A DNA stretch of 64,000 bases from Rhodococcus pseudokoreensis (GTDB taxonomy: Bacteria; Actinomycetota; Actinomycetes; Mycobacteriales; Mycobacteriaceae), in the NCBI RefSeq assembly GCF_017068395.1, contig NZ_CP070619.1, forward strand, positions 1,426,001-1,490,000. Reading direction: 5' to 3'. The position numbers and the translations under genes are program-made. Under the pieces are notes generated by a model that worked only from the letters and a program-made list of their open reading frames with translations, was not told the DNA's origin and searched no databases. Shown here piece by piece: positions 53,034-62,600 of this stretch (its first letter is position 1; each line of letters starts with the position of its first letter).

Positions 53034-53913
53034 GGTGAATCGAGCATACCGACCCGCGTCCAGGAATCAGTTGAGAGCTGGGTCACCAAATCTTTTCGGA
53101 ACCTGGTACCGTTATTACTGTTCATACGACCATCAGCGCGCCGTGGGTAGGTCACCCAGGCGCCCGACGAAAGGAGTCGAACGCGCCAACGAAGTGGGAG
53201 AATGTTTCTCGCAGGGCCACACGGACCACGCTCGCGGGCGACCGAAAGCATGGGGGGCGCCCAGCGGGCAGTCGATGGTCGATGCTTCACAAGCGGACGT
53301 TCACTACGTCGCGGATACGGAAGCGCGAACCGGGACGCCAACGCGCTGCGGCAACGATCAGGCCGCTCCTTCGAATCGACTCGCACCCCCTTCGTACTAG
53401 GCCCAAGAGCTGAACATGCTGCGGTCCTTGCAATTTCGCTCGGCGCGATCCACGTTCGACATTGAACATGTCAACAACGCTGCGCTGCAGCCACCTTCGA
53501 CCTTCGTCCTCGACAACTATCCACCCTTCGAGATGTGCTCGAATCGGGTCCACCTGAATACATCGAGCCCCTGACACTCGGTCGATACTCGGATTCCGCT
53601 TCGCCCGAACGGAATACCTCTTGCCCGACGGCGTTGCAAGCCGCTCGTTCTCGCCCACAAACAACGGCGGTGCGGGCAGTGTTTAGGCAATCCGCTTGCT
53701 CACCAATGACTCTCGTGCCACCTCGTGTCACTACGGGGCGCGCCGGTCACCGCCCTTTCATGCCTCACGCAGCGCCCGAACAGTATCGACCATCAACGGG
53801 CAGAAGCTAATACCGACAAAGTCACGCCAATGTCTACGTTGATGTTGACACGTCGCAGAATCTTTGCGACGCTCATCACAGTGCACACGCCATCGCAAGA
53901 ATCGAGGCCAAAG
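53034..53913. other. 880-base region without a convincing gene
   Basis: Several open frames cross it on both strands, but none has a recognisable domain, ribosome site or typical actinobacterial codon pattern. It holds the TetR promoter at its left end and palindrome S2 near its right end. Decayed coding sequence or a long regulatory leader are both possible; I saw no insertion-sequence ends. Confidence 0.5.
53833..53848 (+). promoter_or_regulatory. TCAAC-N6-GTTGA palindrome (site S2)
   Basis: TCTACGTTGATGTTGA, followed by CA to give an embedded TTGACA -35 box pointing at the RibBA-like gene (start 53914). Its first 17 bases, TCTACGTTGATGTTGAC, are identical to site S4 at 63931. Confidence 0.55.
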
Positions 53914-54966
53914 ATGGACTCTCCGACCACCCGTGTTCGGCGGGCAACGTCCGAGCTATACGCGGGACGGCCAGTGGTCCTCACGGGCGCGAACCCCACC
54001 GACGACGCACACCTTCTGATTGCGGCCGAGAAGTCGACCGTGGAATCCGTCTCGTTCCTGGTGCGATACGGTTCAGGCCTCGTATGCGCAGCGCTGACCG
54101 GCAGCGGGTGTGACCGCCTCGAACTCGCCCCCATGGTCGGCGCCGACAAGACGGACGCAGATACCGAATACACGGTGAGCATCGACGCCGTCGCACCCGG
54201 TACCGGCATTTCTGCAGCCGACAGGGCACACACCCTGCGGTTACTGGCCGACAGCTCCAGAGCTGCCAACGCATTCACCAGACCAGGACATGTCCTTCCT
54301 GCCCGAACAGCCTCCGGGGGTGTGCTCGCCCGCCGAGGCCCGGCAGAAGCGGCTGTTGACCTGGCAGCTGCGGCAGGACTTCATCGAGCCGGCGCATTCA
54401 CCGCACTCGTCTCCGAGGACGATCCCACCTTGATCGCCGACACTGCCGAAGCCGAGCGTTTCGCCGACGCGCACGATGTCGCAATTGTCTCGATCGAGGA
54501 GCTCGTCGAATACCGGCGCACGACGGAACTACACTTGCAAACTCAGTTCGCGGTCATACGGAATTCTGAGTACGGACACGTTCACTGTGTCGGCTATCGC
54601 AGCGATGTTTCCGATGTCGAGTATGTGGCGTACTCAATAGATTCCTCGCCTCCTACCGCCAATCCCCTGGTGTGTTTCGAGCGAGAGGTTGATCCTGCAC
54701 CACACTTGTCGACAGGAGTCGCCACAGCAGCACTGGATGCAGTCGCCGAAAATGGCTACGGCACAGTGATTGTAGCGAGACGCAACGACGGACGTGCGAG
54801 CACAGCAGACATCTGCGCCGATCTGGCCGAGATCGTGCGCGACTGTGGCTACCGCTCCCCCTTCCTGCACAACTTTCCCACACCACAGCCACCCTGTCGT
54901 CGGGCCGAGTCGGCGAAACACATTTTCAGACGGCATGGCCTCCACCAGCGTTGTCACCGAGGCTGA
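53914..54966 (+). CDS. RibBA-like protein lacking catalytic motifs
   Basis: Protein of 350 residues. The N-terminal 200 residues follow 3,4-dihydroxy-2-butanone 4-phosphate synthase (RibB) in order: VRYGSGLVCAAL, YTVSIDAVAPGTGISAADRA, RPGHVLPARTASGGVLARRGPAEAAVDLAAAAG. But the acidic ENEGD active-site segment is replaced by TDDAH, and the conserved GHTEA by GPAEA. The C-terminal part resembles GTP cyclohydrolase II without its zinc cysteines. So it is probably not a riboflavin enzyme as such. ATG 53914 follows GAGG. The last residues look unconserved; a late frameshift is possible. Confidence 0.72.
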   Translation: MDSPTTRVRRATSELYAGRPVVLTGANPTDDAHLLIAAEKSTVESVSFLVRYGSGLVCAALTGSGCDRLELAPMVGADKTDADTEYTVSIDAVAPGTGISAADRAHTLRLLADSSRAANAFTRPGHVLPARTASGGVLARRGPAEAAVDLAAAAGLHRAGAFTALVSEDDPTLIADTAEAERFADAHDVAIVSIEELVEYRRTTELHLQTQFAVIRNSEYGHVHCVGYRSDVSDVEYVAYSIDSSPPTANPLVCFEREVDPAPHLSTGVATAALDAVAENGYGTVIVARRNDGRASTADICADLAEIVRDCGYRSPFLHNFPTPQPPCRRAESAKHIFRRHGLHQRCHRG

Positions 54967-55086
54967 CGCTCGCTCAATAGAAGAGGTCCATATTTGCCTT
55001 TGGAGGCGCCGCACCAGACAGCACGGACCTTTCGATCCCACCCTGCAAATGCTCACACATGATGGCGAAATACTAGGAGAACAAAC

Positions 55087-56253
55087 ATGGAATGCGGAAT
55101 CTTTCACACCCCCTACATGCGCCCGGGACGCAAGGACAAAGAAACCTTCGATTACTCACTGTTGCTTGCGGCTGCAGCCGACAAGTTCGGCTACCGCGAC
55201 TTCATGGTCGGGGAGCACGGCATGCAGGCGTGGGAGAACATTCCCAATCCTGAGCTTCTGATCGTCGCTGCTGCGCAGATCACCAAGCGGATGCGTTTCG
55301 CCCCTATGGCGCACATCGTGCCGCTACACAACCCGTCAACCCTCGCCGTACAGGTCGGCTACACCTCGCAGCTGCTCGAAGACCGCTACTTCCTCGGCGT
55401 CGGTGCCGGCTCGTGGGAGAATGAGGCCGTCCTTCGGGGCCAGCCAGGCGACCTGTCCGAAGCCCATCCGCGACTGATGGAAGGGCTCGAGGTGATGGAC
55501 AAGGTCTGGCGTCAGGAGCCGTTCGACTTCGAAGGCAAGTACTACAAGGCATCGCGGCTCGACGCCCAGATCGACCCGGGTAGCGTCGCATCGCACGGCT
55601 CGTTCAAAACCAGGGAAGGCGAGGAGTACCACCTGACCGCCGACCATTCCCCTCATGGTGGCGCAGACGGCCTCGAGATCGCAGTGACCGGTCTGAGTAA
55701 GAACTCACCGTCACATCGACTCGCCGGCGAACGCGGCTGGACCCCAATTTCCTTCTATGGCGGGTCGGAGCTGCTCAGGTCTCAGTGGAAGACGTACTCG
55801 GATGCGTGCCAATCCGTCGGTGCCACGGCGCAGGGATCCAAATTCAAGATCGCACGCGACGTGTTCGTCGCCAGAACAGACGAAGAGGCGAAAGAAAAGG
55901 CAAAGAACGGAGCGATCGGGTATGCCTGGAAGAAGTATTTGATGCCGGTGTACCAGAAGTACCGGATTCTGCAGGGATTCATCGACGACGCCGATCACAA
56001 GGTCGATATCGATGATGTCGACTTGGACTACCTCGCAGACCACGTCTGGCTCTGCGGAAGCCCCGAAACGGTTATCGCCAAGATCGAGAAGACTTTCGAC
56101 CTGGCAGGTTTCAGATACGGCCAGATTGCCGTCAACACCCACGACGCCCTGGACGACCCCGCACCCTGGGTGGAGTCCCTCCGCCTTTTCGCGACGGAAG
56201 TTGTTCCGCACATCCCCGTCGAGGGAGCTCACGAAACCGTGGCCGTCAGCTGA
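55087..56253 (+). CDS. LLM-class flavin monooxygenase, limonene-monooxygenase-like
   Basis: Luciferase-family monooxygenase of 388 residues. GIFHTPYMRPGRKDKETF, DFMVGEHGMQAWENIPNPELLIVAAAQITKRMRFAPMAHIVPLHNPSTLAVQVGYTSQLLEDRYFLGVGAGSW and HRLAGERGWTPISFYGG define a branch that includes limonene 1,2-monooxygenase (LimB). It should use reduced flavin from the reductase encoded next. ATG 55087 has AGGAG. The C-terminus has the family's WLCGSPETVIAKIEK. Substrate unknown: terpene-like or other hydrophobic molecule. Confidence 0.84.
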   Translation: MECGIFHTPYMRPGRKDKETFDYSLLLAAAADKFGYRDFMVGEHGMQAWENIPNPELLIVAAAQITKRMRFAPMAHIVPLHNPSTLAVQVGYTSQLLEDRYFLGVGAGSWENEAVLRGQPGDLSEAHPRLMEGLEVMDKVWRQEPFDFEGKYYKASRLDAQIDPGSVASHGSFKTREGEEYHLTADHSPHGGADGLEIAVTGLSKNSPSHRLAGERGWTPISFYGGSELLRSQWKTYSDACQSVGATAQGSKFKIARDVFVARTDEEAKEKAKNGAIGYAWKKYLMPVYQKYRILQGFIDDADHKVDIDDVDLDYLADHVWLCGSPETVIAKIEKTFDLAGFRYGQIAVNTHDALDDPAPWVESLRLFATEVVPHIPVEGAHETVAVS

Positions 56254-56345
56254 CGACTGCTCGGCCCGCCCTACCCGCGCGATCGACTGCGAGAACGGGC
56301 CTCGAGGGAAGGGCGGCCTCGGGCGCAAGACGGAATCCATGATCG

Positions 56346-56386
56346 CACAACTCGGGAAATCGCGACCGCCGGTTTCCCGAGTTGTG
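56346..56386 (+). terminator. 14-bp hairpin after the LLM monooxygenase
   Basis: CACAACTCGGGAAA (56346-56359) pairs exactly with TTTCCCGAGTTGTG (56373-56386) around a 13-base loop, followed by TATATG. It starts 92 bases after the LLM stop. Confidence 0.65.
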
Positions 56387-56465
56387 TATATGTCTGCGCT
56401 GCAACGAGCACCGTGGTGATCACAGCCGGACCCCATCAACTCCATCTACATGAGTGTGGATTCTA

Positions 56466-56481
56466 TCAACAATGGGGTTGA
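56466..56481 (+). promoter_or_regulatory. TCAAC-N6-GTTGA palindrome (site S3)
   Basis: TCAACAATGGGGTTGA, followed by CA so that TTGACA is embedded, upstream of the flavin reductase gene at 56626. Confidence 0.55.
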
Positions 56482-56625
56482 CACAAGCCTGACGGTTCCG
56501 GCAAGCTGCAGAGAGGCGACGCATATCACACCCCGGTGGGTCGACGGCAAAGTTGCATCCACATCCTCACAGTCACCGCGTGCGGACGCAGCGTTGACGA
56601 TCAAAGGACGATTGGAAAGCACGCA

Positions 56626-57156
56626 ATGAACTCGAAGGCTTCGTCGGTCTTGGACGACGACCGCGTGATCGATCCTCGACAGTTCCGCGACATCCTCGGT
56701 CACTTCCCTACAGGAGTGGTTGCGGTGACAGCAGCAGACATCGAGGGGCGCCCCGTCGGTATGGCAGTGGGATCGTTCACCTCGGTTTCGCTGGATCCGC
56801 CTCTGGTGGGCTTTCTTCCGGGCAAGTCGTCGTCCACATTTCCGAAAATTCGTGCCGCCAAGCGGTTCTGTGCGAACGTACTGAGAGCGGACCAACAGCA
56901 TGTGTGCCGCAACCTGTCCCGCAAGAGCGACGACAAGTTCACCGACGTCGACTGGACTCCGACACCATCGGGAATGCCCCGAATTCTGGGCTCCCTGGCG
57001 TGGATCGACTGCGAGATAACCGACGTGCACGACGCGGGGGATCACCACATCGTCGTCGGCCGCGTGCACCACCTCGAACTCGACACTCCCGAGTCACCAC
57101 TCATCTTCTTCCAGGGCCGATACGGCGGCTTCGCCACTGCTGAACCGCACGATTGA
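56626..57156 (+). CDS. flavin reductase family protein
   Basis: NADH:flavin oxidoreductase-like protein of 176 residues, paralogous to HsaB. It has FRDILGHFPTGVVAVTAADIEGRPVGMAVGSFTSVSLDPPLVGFLPG and GDHHIVVGRVHHLE. ATG 56626 was chosen on the GGAAAG sequence and family length. It most likely feeds reduced flavin to the LLM monooxygenase at 55087; the alcohol dehydrogenase gene follows 79 bases after its stop. Confidence 0.85.
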   Translation: MNSKASSVLDDDRVIDPRQFRDILGHFPTGVVAVTAADIEGRPVGMAVGSFTSVSLDPPLVGFLPGKSSSTFPKIRAAKRFCANVLRADQQHVCRNLSRKSDDKFTDVDWTPTPSGMPRILGSLAWIDCEITDVHDAGDHHIVVGRVHHLELDTPESPLIFFQGRYGGFATAEPHD

Positions 57157-57235
57157 GGTCGTATCTTGTCGACGATCACGGTGACGTTGCGCTGCGCCGC
57201 CTCTGAATCATTATCCGCGAGAAAGCGAGCCCATC

Positions 57236-58321
57236 ATGTCCACCGCCCGAGCGGCTGTCCTCGTCGGCCCCAATAATATCGAGACCTGGGAGGTCAATGT
57301 TCCCGAGCCCGCACCGACAGGGGTGCTGGTCCGTGTTGTGGTCGGCGGAGTGTGCGGCAGCGACGCCCACATCGTTACCGGTGATGCCGGCGTGATGCCG
57401 TTCCCGATCGTCCTCGGCCATGAGGGCGTCGGCAGGATCGAGAAGCTCGGCGTCGACATCACCACGGATTACGCCGGAGTACCGGTTGAAGCGGGTGATG
57501 TGGTGTACTGGGCGCCGATCGCTCTGTGCCACAGATGTTATTCGTGCACAATTCTCGACAACACTCCGTGCGAGAATTCTCGGTTCTTCGAGAAGGCAGA
57601 CCTACCCAACTGGGGCAGTTACGCAGACTTCGCCTGGCTGCCGCCCGGGATGGCCTTCTTTCGTGTACCCAATCATGTCGAACCGGAGGCCCTGGCCGCT
57701 TTAGGTTGCGCATTGCCGACAGCGCTGCGCGGGTTCGAGCAGGCAGGTGGGTTGCGGTACAACCAATCCGTGGTCATTCAGGGCGCAGGCCCGGTGGGGC
57801 TGTCGGCGGTGTTGGTCGCATCATTGTCCGGGGCCGGCGAGATCATCGTGATCGACGGAAACGAGAAGCGCCTGGAGACTGCACGAGGCCTCGGCGCGAC
57901 AGCGACAGTTTCTCTCACGGAGTCGTCCGCCGAGCAACGCATCGAAGACATCTATGCCCTGACCGGGCCGTCCGGGCCGGATGTAGTCGTCGAGGCGGCG
58001 GGAATCCTCGATGCCTTCCCCGAAGGTATCGACCTCGTCGGGCAGCACGGCCGCTACATCGTCCTCGGGCTGTGGGGTGCGATGGGAACGATCCCCGTGT
58101 CGCCTCGACTGCTCACCACAAAGAATGTCCAGATCAATGGGGCAACATTCCCGAAACCCAAGCACTATTACAGCACCGTGCAGCTGGTCGCACGGTGTCA
58201 GGACACCGTGCCGTTGTCGAGCCTGGTCACCCACCGATTCTCCATCGACGACGCAGGCGCGGCGTTGGACGCGATCCGCACCGGAACGGTCATCAAGGCA
58301 GTCATCGACCCATCCCTCTGA
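57236..58321 (+). CDS. zinc-dependent alcohol dehydrogenase (MDR family)
   Basis: Medium-chain dehydrogenase of 361 residues. Catalytic zinc ligands are Cys40 and His62-Glu63 (GGVCGSD, GHEGVG). The structural zinc lobe is Cys98, Cys101, Cys104 and Cys112. The nucleotide motif is QGAGPVGLSA. It probably oxidises the alcohol formed by, or following, the LLM monooxygenase. ATG 57236; a DUF2889 gene follows 73 bases downstream. Confidence 0.88.
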   Translation: MSTARAAVLVGPNNIETWEVNVPEPAPTGVLVRVVVGGVCGSDAHIVTGDAGVMPFPIVLGHEGVGRIEKLGVDITTDYAGVPVEAGDVVYWAPIALCHRCYSCTILDNTPCENSRFFEKADLPNWGSYADFAWLPPGMAFFRVPNHVEPEALAALGCALPTALRGFEQAGGLRYNQSVVIQGAGPVGLSAVLVASLSGAGEIIVIDGNEKRLETARGLGATATVSLTESSAEQRIEDIYALTGPSGPDVVVEAAGILDAFPEGIDLVGQHGRYIVLGLWGAMGTIPVSPRLLTTKNVQINGATFPKPKHYYSTVQLVARCQDTVPLSSLVTHRFSIDDAGAALDAIRTGTVIKAVIDPSL

Positions 58322-58394
58322 CGCTACGGTCGACACCCACCGAGCAGTCGATCGATCGACTCCGTCCGACGCCTTACCCCACCGAGGAGTAAAT

Positions 58395-59363
58395 ATGCTG
58401 CCCACCGGAATTGCTACTGAGGGGCACCCGCGGGCAGCGCTGCCACCGCGAGCCGAGGGCTCGATTCGGCGCACAACGAGCATCGACGTCCTCCATGTTC
58501 AAGACCCGCCCGATCACGTTCAGTTCACGTGCAGGGGACGCGATCTCCTCACTGGTCGAGACGGTCATGAAATGATTTCCGAAGCGTCGTTCACCATCAC
58601 GATGTCGAAGCGTGACGGGATCGTCGTATCCGTAGTGGTGCCGCACTCGTCGCCGGAGGTCCATCGACTCGTGGGAACAGGTCTGCGTCGAGGATTCCGG
58701 AAAGCAGTTGCCGAATCCGCTGTAGCACAACCCGGCTCGATCACCGCTCAGCTGCTCGACGACCTTCCGGTCGCCCTGATCGTGTCCGGCTATTCCACTA
58801 CAGTCACGGACGCCCAGGTTCGCGAGCAACCCAACCTCGACCGCATCGGCGTATGCATGGGATGGCGCCGAGGCGGGACCGTCGATCTCGAGCTTGCTCG
58901 GTCTGGGACGATCCCGATTCCACACGGACCTGTCGTACCTGCGCTCGAGGACCAGGACGCAGCAGCATCGCATCAGGTTCCGTCGTTGGACCACCACGCA
59001 GTTCGCCGGGTACGACGAACCGATGTCATCAGAGACATCCGAGGATGGAGGGTCGACGCGTCGTTCCGCGACAGCCACACCGACGGAACCGGGACAGAGA
59101 CTGTGATTCACGAATACGACTTACGGGCGATAGTCGATTCCGCCACAGACGAAATAATCGAAGCGATCGCCACGCCGAGGGTCTTGCCTTATCTCGAGTG
59201 TCCTGCGGCGGCCGCGGCCGTGCAGAACATTATCGGTATACCAGCATCCGATGCCCGGCGGACGATACCGTCGTTGATTTCGGGGACGGCGTCGTGCACT
59301 CATCTCAACGACTTGCTGCGGACCCTCGCCGACGTGCCCGCTCTGGGTAGACACTTGTCGTGA
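58395..59363 (+). CDS. DUF2889 domain protein
   Basis: Protein of 322 residues. The C-terminal half matches DUF2889: IRDIRGWRVDASFRD, ETVIHEYDLRAIVDSATDEIIEAIATPRVLPYLECPAAAAAVQNIIG and the closing CTHLNDLL. The N-terminal half (RRTTSIDVLHVQDPPDHVQFTCRGRDLLT and following) looks like a related but diverged region. No reaction is known for the domain. ATG 58395 has GAGGAG upstream. Its place directly after the alcohol dehydrogenase suggests a part in the same pathway. Confidence 0.75.
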   Translation: MLPTGIATEGHPRAALPPRAEGSIRRTTSIDVLHVQDPPDHVQFTCRGRDLLTGRDGHEMISEASFTITMSKRDGIVVSVVVPHSSPEVHRLVGTGLRRGFRKAVAESAVAQPGSITAQLLDDLPVALIVSGYSTTVTDAQVREQPNLDRIGVCMGWRRGGTVDLELARSGTIPIPHGPVVPALEDQDAAASHQVPSLDHHAVRRVRRTDVIRDIRGWRVDASFRDSHTDGTGTETVIHEYDLRAIVDSATDEIIEAIATPRVLPYLECPAAAAAVQNIIGIPASDARRTIPSLISGTASCTHLNDLLRTLADVPALGRHLS

Positions 59364-59638
59364 TCGGTTCGCCCGCGACCCGGTCACATCGACGCGTGCC
59401 ACCAATCGCAGCTCCTTGCCACAAAACACTGGGGAGAACCGAGGCATCAACAGCACGCCGTGGCCGAACTGACCGGTCGGTCTCCAACACGCTTTCTTCG
59501 AGATGACTATCGCGACCCCCGAGAGTCGATATCCTGAAGGAACAACCTTATGAGATGAGTAGCGTGTTGGAGTCCACGAGACCTATACCGATCAGGTTTT
59601 GCGCTCGACGCTGTCCCGGACGGTGAGAGGACTCTCTC

Positions 59639-62600
59639 GTGGCCGCTGATGATCCCTTCGAGACGGAGAGAGCAGTGACTCTGTCGGTGACGGAGGAGTT
59701 GATCGCGGCCGGCTTCGAAGATGCTCACGAAATCGGACGGGGCGGCTTCGGTGTCGTCTATCGATGCCTGCAGCCGTCGCTGGACCGCACCGTGGCAGTC
59801 AAGATCCTCGAAGCCGACCTGGACGAGGAGAATCGGGCCCGGTTCTTCCGTGAACAACGAGCAATGGGCCGCCTGACCGGTCACCCGAACATTGTTACGG
59901 CCCTGCACGTCGGCGTCACGGGCAGTGGCCGTCCCTACATCGTGATGCCGTACCACCCAAAGGACTCCCTCGAGGCACGGATTCGCCGCAATGGCCCGCT
60001 CCCGCTGGAGGACGCTCTCCGGCTAGGGGTGAAAATAGCAGCGGCGGTGGAGTCCGCGCACCGCGAGGGCATCCTGCACCGGGACGTGAAACCCGCGAAC
60101 ATCCTGCTCACCAATTTCGACGAGCCGGCGCTGACCGATTTTGGCATTGCCCACGTTTCCGGCGGATTCCAGACCGCCACGGGCACCGTGACCGGCTCGC
60201 CGGCCTTCACCGCACCCGAGGTTCTCAGCGGCGACCCCCCTACCGAATCCTCGGACGTCTACAGCCTCGGTGCCACCGTGTTCAGCGCCATCACCGGGCA
60301 TGCGGCATTTGAGCGCCGAAGTGGTGAGCAGGTTATCGCCCAGTTTCTGCGGATCACCACCCAGCCGGTACCGGACCTACGTGAGCAGGGCATCCCAGAC
60401 GAGGTGAGCGAGGTCATCGAGCGCGCGATGGCTGCAGACCCGGAGATCCGCCCCCCTACTGCCGCCGCATTCGGTGACGAACTGCGCCGGATTCAGAACG
60501 TCTACGGGTTCCCTGTCGACGAGATGGCCTTGTCCGGCGACGCCGGCGCCGCGGGCCACGATCTGGACTTGGCGAGTACTGCCCCTCAACCTGCCGAGTC
60601 CAGGCCGGCTCACCGCACATCGTCGCCCGCCGCCCGAGCCTCGGTGGGAGACCTGCCTCTCGCGCTCACCAATTTCGTTGGTCGCCGTAACGAGCTGGCC
60701 GAGGCGAAGAGCATGCTGTCGGCGTCTCGTTTGGTGACGTTGACCGGCATCGGTGGGGTCGGCAAGACACGTCTCGCCCTACGGGTGGCCGCTGATGCCC
60801 GGAAAGGGTTTGCCGACGGGGTGCGGTGGGTCGAGCTGGGTGAGTTGCAGGATGAGTCGTTGGTCGTGGGTGTGGTGGCCGCCGCACTCGGGGTGCGGGA
60901 TCGGTCCGCCCGCCGACTCGATGACGTCGTGGCGGAGTTCCTCACTCCGAAGCACCTGCTGCTCATTCTCGACAACTGCGAGCACGTAGTGGATGCGGCC
61001 GCCGCCCTGACCGAGAGGCTGCTGCACACCTGCCCAGAGCTGCGGGTTCTGACCACCAGCCGCGAAGCCCTCGCCCTCGGTGGCGAGGCGGTGCTCCGCG
61101 TGCCGCCACTGGCGGTCCCCGCCTCCGAACGGACGCCGACCCTGCGCGGGCTCCCTCAGTACGATGCGGTGACTTTGTTCGTGGATCGGGCCTCCGCCGC
61201 GGTACCAGGGTTCGAACTCACCGAGGACAATCGCGGCGCGGTGTCCCTGATCTGCCAACAACTAGACGGCCTGCCCCTGTCGATCGAGTTGGCGGCGGCA
61301 CGATTACGGGCGATGTCGCCCGAGCAGATCCTCGAGCGGCTCACCGACCGCTACACGCTGCTCACACGCGGCAGTCGCGGCGCACCATCACGCCAGCAGA
61401 CGCTACGACTGTCCATCGACTGGAGTCACGACCTGTGCACGCCGCGGGAACAGCAGCTGTGGGCCCGACTGTCGGTGTTTGCAGGCAGCTTCGAACTCGA
61501 TGCGGCCGAGGACGTGTGCGCCACGGATCTCGCCGCGGGTGATTTGCTCGATGCGGTGACCTCGCTGGTCGACAAGTCGATCCTGATCCGCGAAGACGCG
61601 GTCGCGGTGGTGCGGTTCCGGATGCTCGAGACTTTGCGAGACTACGGCCGGGAGAAGTCCGAGCAGTCCGGGGAGCATCCCGAATTGCGCCGCCGTCACC
61701 GGGATTGGTACCAGCAGTTGGTGTTGCAGGCAGAGGCTGAGTGGATCAGCCCGCGCCAACGGGAGTGGATCGGACGCCTCGAGCGGGAACAGGCGAATCT
61801 GCGTGGCGCGATGGAGTACTCCCTGTCAGAATGTCGGATGTCCGACCCCGGCGGTGACACGGCAGGACTGCGAATCGCCGCCTCCCTGTTCCAGTTTTGG
61901 CTCTCGCGCAGCCTTCTCAGCGAGGGGCGGCATTGGCTGAGCCGCGCCCTTGCTTGCCTGCCGGAGCAGCCGACCGCCGCACGGGTCGACGCGCTGTACG
62001 CCGACAGCATCCTGGCCGAACTGCAGGGCGAAATCTCCGCCGGAGTAGCGCGAGTCGATGAGGCGCACGCCCTGGCCGAGCAAATAGCGGACCCCGTAGT
62101 CCACGCGCGCGTCGCCCACGCAGACGGACTCCTGGCCCTCTACAGCGGCGATGTACCCCGTGCCTGCACCCGCCTGGAGGAAGCCCTCGAGGGTTTCGGC
62201 GACCGCAGCAACCTAGCAGATCAGGTATGGATCCGCTTGATGCTCGGTCTGGCGTACGAATTGCAGGGCGACGTTCCCCGTGCCATCGCCTGCCAACAGC
62301 AGGTGCTCGACACCACCGAAGCCCATGGCGAATCAGTCCTACGGTCGTATTCGCTGTGGGCCATGGCGGTTGCCGTCTTCCAGCAGGGCGAACCCGGTCG
62401 AGCAGATCGATTGCTGAAGCAGTGCATTCGCCTGACCCGACTTCTGGACGAACCTCTCGCTGCCGCCGTGGCCCTCGAGACGCAGGCATGGATCGCTGCC
62501 GGCGAGGGCAACACACAACGTGCAGCGGTCCTCCTGGCCGCAGCCGAGGCACTGGGACGATCCGTCGGGAGTTCCCCGATGCTGTTCGACAACCTGCTCC

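Larger units (their letters stand above)
56254..56625. other. non-coding interval with terminator and operator
   Basis: About 370 bases without a gene. It contains a hairpin likely to end the LLM transcript (56346-56386), then palindrome S3 (56466-56481) with an embedded TTGACA, 145 bases before the flavin reductase. The reductase therefore appears to have its own regulated promoter. Confidence 0.6.

Noticed and set aside
53287..53664. Leftward open frame in the gap before the RibBA-like gene
   Set aside because: No ribosome site, no domain, and its composition is like the alternative frames around it.
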